In this document: piece by piece, positions 29,156 to 33,292 of the stretch | How positions within the stretch are numbered: position 1 is the stretch's first letter | Layout: every line of letters begins with the position of its first letter | Origin: Candidatus Sumerlaeota bacterium | GTDB lineage: Bacteria; Sumerlaeota; Sumerlaeia; MWCT01 | Assembly: GCA_026398545.1 (NCBI GenBank) | Contig: JAPLSR010000267.1 | Coordinates: forward strand, 1 to 33,292 | Reading direction: 5' to 3' | DNA length: 33,292 bases | Notes under the pieces: generated by a model | Told to the model about the DNA's origin: nothing | Databases searched by the model: none | Seen by the model: only the letters and a program-made list of their open reading frames with translations | Made by a program: the position numbers and the translations under genes

Positions 29156-30877
29156 TTAATGCTGCACCTGCGCCGCCGTTGCGGGTCTATTCAGCCGCTC
29201 CCATTCGGCAGGTGTCTTATAAAGCGGGAATAGAACGGACATGAGGAACAGCCCGATGAATATCATCACCCAGATATACACGAGAAGCTTTTTAGTGAGC
29301 TTGATTACATCCTCATTGATGTAGTTGGCAATCCAGACGTTGTGGGTATTTGTGGGGTCGCAGACGCCCTGCATGGCGCCCGTTGTAATGAAGATACCCA
29401 TGACTGCTGCGGCGGAAAGGGGACTCTGGTTGTAAATCAGCATCGCCAACCCCAGTCCGAGTCCGTAAAGGTTCAAAGGTCCGCGATAGAGCGCCAGAGG
29501 CGCGCACAGACCAAAGACCATGATGTAAGGGAGACGGGTCGAGGGAATTATGGAGCGTATCAGCGGTTCCAGATAATGGCTCACAGCCGGATGTTTGACG
29601 GCATTCAAGAGCATTCCGATTCCTATCATGAGAAGGACGGCGGGCATGACACTTTCAGCGCCCTCAATCATGGACTTTGTCAGCACCTTGATATTATTCC
29701 CGTCCTTTTCCCATGTGGTCACAAGGCAGAAAATAATGCCGGCAATAAAGGCGGGGATGAATTCCCACGCGCCGATGTATGTGTCCCAGAAGTTCGCCGC
29801 CTTCGAAAGAACACCAATCACCGCATCCAGCCAGTAAGACCACCCGCTAATCCACTGCGTCAGGTCTATAAAGGTCTTGAATCTGAACACCAGCAGGATG
29901 GGAATGATGGGTGAGAGGAGGGCGACAGGATGAACCTTTTTCCACTCCTCGCCGGTCTCAGTGGCGGCGACCGAAAAGTAGCGGCGGCGACGCCTCCCGC
30001 GTGTATTAAGAATAATGAAAAGGCAACCTGTCCCCAGATAAAGCACAATCATGACCAGCGCCGCAAGCTGTATCTTGCCCGTTCCCACGCTGAGGGATGC
30101 CTGATAAAGCGCCCAGTTCCCCGGATTGAAAGAACCGCCGGCGCACAGCCCGAGCAGAATCACGCCGCCCGCCACAAGTGGCTCAATCCCCAGTGACATC
30201 ATGATTGGTAGGATGATGGTTCCTATCATGATGATTGCACCCAATCCGCCAAGGGTGGTGAATAAAAGGAAACAGACAAACATCATAACGATAGCCACAA
30301 TGACGGGATTGTCACCCGCCAGTTCTGCGGCATACCTGATAAATGTCTCCGCAATCTTCTTGTCCTTCACAAGGATTGCAAGCATTCCTCCGAACATTGC
30401 CACGGTATAAGCCGAGTGAAGGAAAAGCGCCCCATCGCCCAGGATGTCTTTGATTACAACCTTAGTGCTGAGGCATGCAAAAATCTGCCCGAGGATGGAA
30501 AAACTCATAATCCTCTCCAGACCCCGGAAATTGATGATAAGGATGGCAAGAAGGGCAAGGAGCGCACCCAGAATTGCACCGCTGACAGACATCTTCTTCC
30601 GGGATGCAAGGAGAACCAGCGCTGACACAATCACAAGCCATAAAGCCTTGCTCCACAGTAAAAATACAAAGGCTTCCTCCCCCATGAATTTCATGAGGAG
30701 ATAAAACATCTCCACATACCGCACAGTTCCGATGATGGCGAAGAGAAATGCCATGAGGGGGAGCGCAAGGAGGGCTGCAATCTTTCGCGTGTACATCCCC
30801 GTCATCATGGCAAGGAACACAAATAGCATCAAAAGACCGGGTAAATATTCCGTTATAAATGTGACAAACATATTCAT
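29156..30877 (-). CDS. Polytopic transporter, ion transporter (CitMHS/GntP-like) superfamily
   Basis: Many TM segments; GLCAGGSFNPGNWALYQASLS and GAMQGVCDPTNTHNVWIANYI in symmetric halves; substrate not inferable. Confidence 0.7.
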   Translation of the reverse strand: MNMFVTFITEYLPGLLMLFVFLAMMTGMYTRKIAALLALPLMAFLFAIIGTVRYVEMFYLLMKFMGEEAFVFLLWSKALWLVIVSALVLLASRKKMSVSGAILGALLALLAILIINFRGLERIMSFSILGQIFACLSTKVVIKDILGDGALFLHSAYTVAMFGGMLAILVKDKKIAETFIRYAAELAGDNPVIVAIVMMFVCFLLFTTLGGLGAIIMIGTIILPIMMSLGIEPLVAGGVILLGLCAGGSFNPGNWALYQASLSVGTGKIQLAALVMIVLYLGTGCLFIILNTRGRRRRRYFSVAATETGEEWKKVHPVALLSPIIPILLVFRFKTFIDLTQWISGWSYWLDAVIGVLSKAANFWDTYIGAWEFIPAFIAGIIFCLVTTWEKDGNNIKVLTKSMIEGAESVMPAVLLMIGIGMLLNAVKHPAVSHYLEPLIRSIIPSTRLPYIMVFGLCAPLALYRGPLNLYGLGLGLAMLIYNQSPLSAAAVMGIFITTGAMQGVCDPTNTHNVWIANYINEDVIKLTKKLLVYIWVMIFIGLFLMSVLFPLYKTPAEWERLNRPATAAQVQH

Positions 30878-31082
30878 CTCCTGTCTTGATTAACGCATAT
30901 GTTAAAACGATTGAATGGAGAGGGAATATTTGTTGTCAATCCAGATTTTGCACTGACGGCATAACATGGAGCTGACAGGTGAAATTTTAAAATAAATTTT
31001 ATCCATTGTGAAAATAATCAGGGGAGGTCGCCCTGAAGACCTCCCCCATGAAAAATTGCCATGTGCAAATTTATGTTATGTC

Positions 31083-32669
31083 TCACACCTTGAAGAACTT
31101 GACGCTCAATACATCCTTGAGTTTGCCAATCTCCCGGATGATGTCACTGGTGATTTCCTGGTCGGTGTTGATAATGGTCATGGCATCCCCGAGAGGCTTT
31201 GAGCGTCCCCAGGTCATGTGGGCGATATTGACGGCGTGATTGCCGAGGATGGTCGCCACGGCGCCGATTATGCCCGGAACGTCCTTGTTCTTGATGACCA
31301 GCATATTGCCTTCGGGGAAGGCATTAAAGTGACGGTCGTTGAGGATGACAATCCTCGGCATATCCTTTGTGTAAAGGGTGCCGGAGACCTTGTGCCTCTC
31401 GCCGTTTTCCATCTCTGTCTCAACGGAAATCAGGTTGGCATACTGGTGGCTGGATGTGCTCTTGGATTCAATCAACTCGATGCCCCGCTCCTTTGCAAGG
31501 TTCATGGCATTGATGTAATTGACCGAGAGGTCGGTCACCGGTTCGAGGAATCCCTTGACCACGGCGGTTGTGAGCGGTGCGAGTGGATAATCGAGGATGC
31601 CACCGCTATACCAGCAGTTGATTTTGGAAACGCGGGAATCGGCGTAGCTGGAGGCGAATTTCCCCAGTCTTTCCGCCAAGTCCAGATATGGACGCATGGC
31701 GCGCAGGAGTTCCGGGTCGATGGACGGGGCATTCACAGCGTTGATGACCTCGCCGCCTTTCAGGTATGTGACAATTTGCACGGCAACCTGTAGTGCGACC
31801 TTTTCCTGCGCCTCCACCGTTGCGGCGCCCAGGTGTGGCGTGAGAAGTATCTTGTCGCACTTTCTAAGAGGGGAGTCCTCCGGCAGCGGCTCCGCTGAGA
31901 AGACATCCAGAGCCGCCCCTGCAATCCGTCCCTCATTAATTGCCTTCAGGAGGGCATGCTCATCAATGATTCCGCCGCGCGCGCAGTTAATAATCCTGCA
32001 GTTCTTCTTCATATACTTAAACTGCTCCTCGCCGATGATTCCCTTGGTTTTTTCCGTCAGCGGGGTGTGAATGGTGATAAAATCGGACTCCTTGATAATC
32101 TCCTCAAGCGTGGCGTTGACCATTCCCAGTTTCTGAATCTCCTCAGGGGAGACGCCCGGGTCAAAGCAGATAACGCGCATATCAAAGGCGAGTGCGCGCC
32201 TGGCGACAGCCTTCCCGATGCGTCCCAGTCCAATGACACCCAGGGTCTTGCCGTACAGCTCCACGCCGGTGAGGGCTTTCTTCTCCCACTTTCCCTCCTT
32301 CATGGTCTTATCCGCCCTTGCGATGTTGCGGGAGAGGTCCATGAGCATACTCATTGTGTGTTCGGCGGCGGAGATGGTGTTGCCATCCGGTGTGTTCATG
32401 ACGATAATGCCACGTCGGGTGGCGGCGGGGACATCGACGTTATCCACGCCAACGCCGGCACGTCCCACCACCTTTAAATTCTTTGCCTTTTCCAGAACGG
32501 ACGCCGGGACCTTTGCCCGGCTGCGCACCACAAGGGCATCAAATTCGGGAATAATCCCCGCCATCTCATCGGGTGTGATTTCAGGTTTATAGACGACCTC
32601 GAAATTCCCGCCGTCTTTCAGGATTTGCAATCCCTCATCGGCAATCTTATCCGCGACTAAAATCTTCAT
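31083..32669 (-). CDS. serA: D-3-phosphoglycerate dehydrogenase
   Basis: VVRSRAKVPASVLEKAKNLKVVGRAGVGVDNVDV, GKTLGVIGLGRIGKAVARRA, NCARGGIIDEHAL, C-terminal ACT domain NKDVPGIIGAVATILGNHAVNIAHM; 528 aa long form. Confidence 0.98.
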   Translation of the reverse strand: MKILVADKIADEGLQILKDGGNFEVVYKPEITPDEMAGIIPEFDALVVRSRAKVPASVLEKAKNLKVVGRAGVGVDNVDVPAATRRGIIVMNTPDGNTISAAEHTMSMLMDLSRNIARADKTMKEGKWEKKALTGVELYGKTLGVIGLGRIGKAVARRALAFDMRVICFDPGVSPEEIQKLGMVNATLEEIIKESDFITIHTPLTEKTKGIIGEEQFKYMKKNCRIINCARGGIIDEHALLKAINEGRIAGAALDVFSAEPLPEDSPLRKCDKILLTPHLGAATVEAQEKVALQVAVQIVTYLKGGEVINAVNAPSIDPELLRAMRPYLDLAERLGKFASSYADSRVSKINCWYSGGILDYPLAPLTTAVVKGFLEPVTDLSVNYINAMNLAKERGIELIESKSTSSHQYANLISVETEMENGERHKVSGTLYTKDMPRIVILNDRHFNAFPEGNMLVIKNKDVPGIIGAVATILGNHAVNIAHMTWGRSKPLGDAMTIINTDQEITSDIIREIGKLKDVLSVKFFKV

Positions 32670-32743
32670 AATTCCCGCTCCTTTATAATAAAATCACAAG
32701 GGTTTTAAAGTCATCAATGATTGTCAGCATGGTGGGAATCCTT

Positions 32744-33292
32744 TTAACTTGCATAGAGGACTTTGAGTGCGGCGCGAATGCCGGCACCATCCTCAAACTT
32801 ATACCCCAGTTCTTTGAGCGTCAATTCAAGGGCGCAGATGGCAGTTGTGGCGTCAAAAACCGTGGCGTATCCCAGCGTGGCAATGCGGATGACCTTTCCT
32901 TTAAGTTGCTCCTGACCACCGGCAATCGTTACACCGTATTTATCGCGCAGGACCTTCGTGATGGCTTCGCCATCAATGCCCGCAGGCACTTTGATCGGAG
33001 TAACCACATGCGAGGGTGATTTGGAGTAAATTTCCAGCCCGATTGCCCTGCAGCCCGCCTGAATGGCTCTGGAGAGCCTCGCATGACGAGCCCAGATGTT
33101 ATCCATCCCTTCCTTCCTGATCATCTCAAGTGATTTGTCTAAGGCAAAAATCAGGGAGACCGCCGGGGTATATGGTGTTGTCTTCTTCTCAAGATTCTTC
33201 AGATATGCCTTGAGGGAGAAATAATAGCATGCCGACCTGGCTTGCTTCGCCATCTCCCGGGCGCGCGGGCTGACACTTAGAAAGGCAAGTCC
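32744..33292 (-). CDS. Class V aminotransferase (serine-pyruvate/alanine-glyoxylate type), N-terminus outside window
   Basis: Frame open to window edge: GLAFLSVSPRAREMAKQARSACYYFSLKAYLKNLEKKTTPYTPAVSLIFALDKSLEMI...GKVIRIATLGYATVFD; typical of the family. Confidence 0.9.
   Translation of the reverse strand, partial: GLAFLSVSPRAREMAKQARSACYYFSLKAYLKNLEKKTTPYTPAVSLIFALDKSLEMIRKEGMDNIWARHARLSRAIQAGCRAIGLEIYSKSPSHVVTPIKVPAGIDGEAITKVLRDKYGVTIAGGQEQLKGKVIRIATLGYATVFDATTAICALELTLKELGYKFEDGAGIRAALKVLYAS

Overview
33.3 kb bacterial window, probably a Gram-negative, meso-DAP-type organism (kdsB, murE with a DNPR motif, mreBCD). The left third is a minus-strand run: uppP, mreB, mreC, mreD, rodA, a dual-receiver response regulator, and a long ORF that runs off the left edge. 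The ORF table misses that last ORF because it has no stop in the window. It encodes an Hsp70 (NBD + SBD-beta) followed by TPR-like repeats and the start of a Ser/Thr protein kinase domain. A small accessory patch with hicAB and a HEPN-motif protein lies between uppP and murE. On the plus strand follow uvrA, a DUF2233/NAGPA-like + discoidin-like protein, and a stand-alone HRDC protein, joined by ATGA overlaps, then dedA. A tRNA-Pro(CGG) abuts an AT-rich island (~18.82-21.57 kb) that carries a truncated hsdS, a three-gene cassette (SDH/ClpP-fold serine protease, DUF5678-like protein, retropepsin-like aspartyl protease) and a decayed HepT/HEPN-like fragment. Beyond it are a rhomboid protease, a C39-like cysteine peptidase, a LysM-L,D-transpeptidase, kdsB, pyrG, a FlgT-like secreted protein, a panC interrupted by an internal out-of-frame deletion, an IT-superfamily-like transporter, serA, and a partial class V aminotransferase. 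The strongest candidates for something undescribed are the Hsp70-TPR-kinase fusion and the two-protease island cassette. All calls come from reading motifs by eye; no searches were run.
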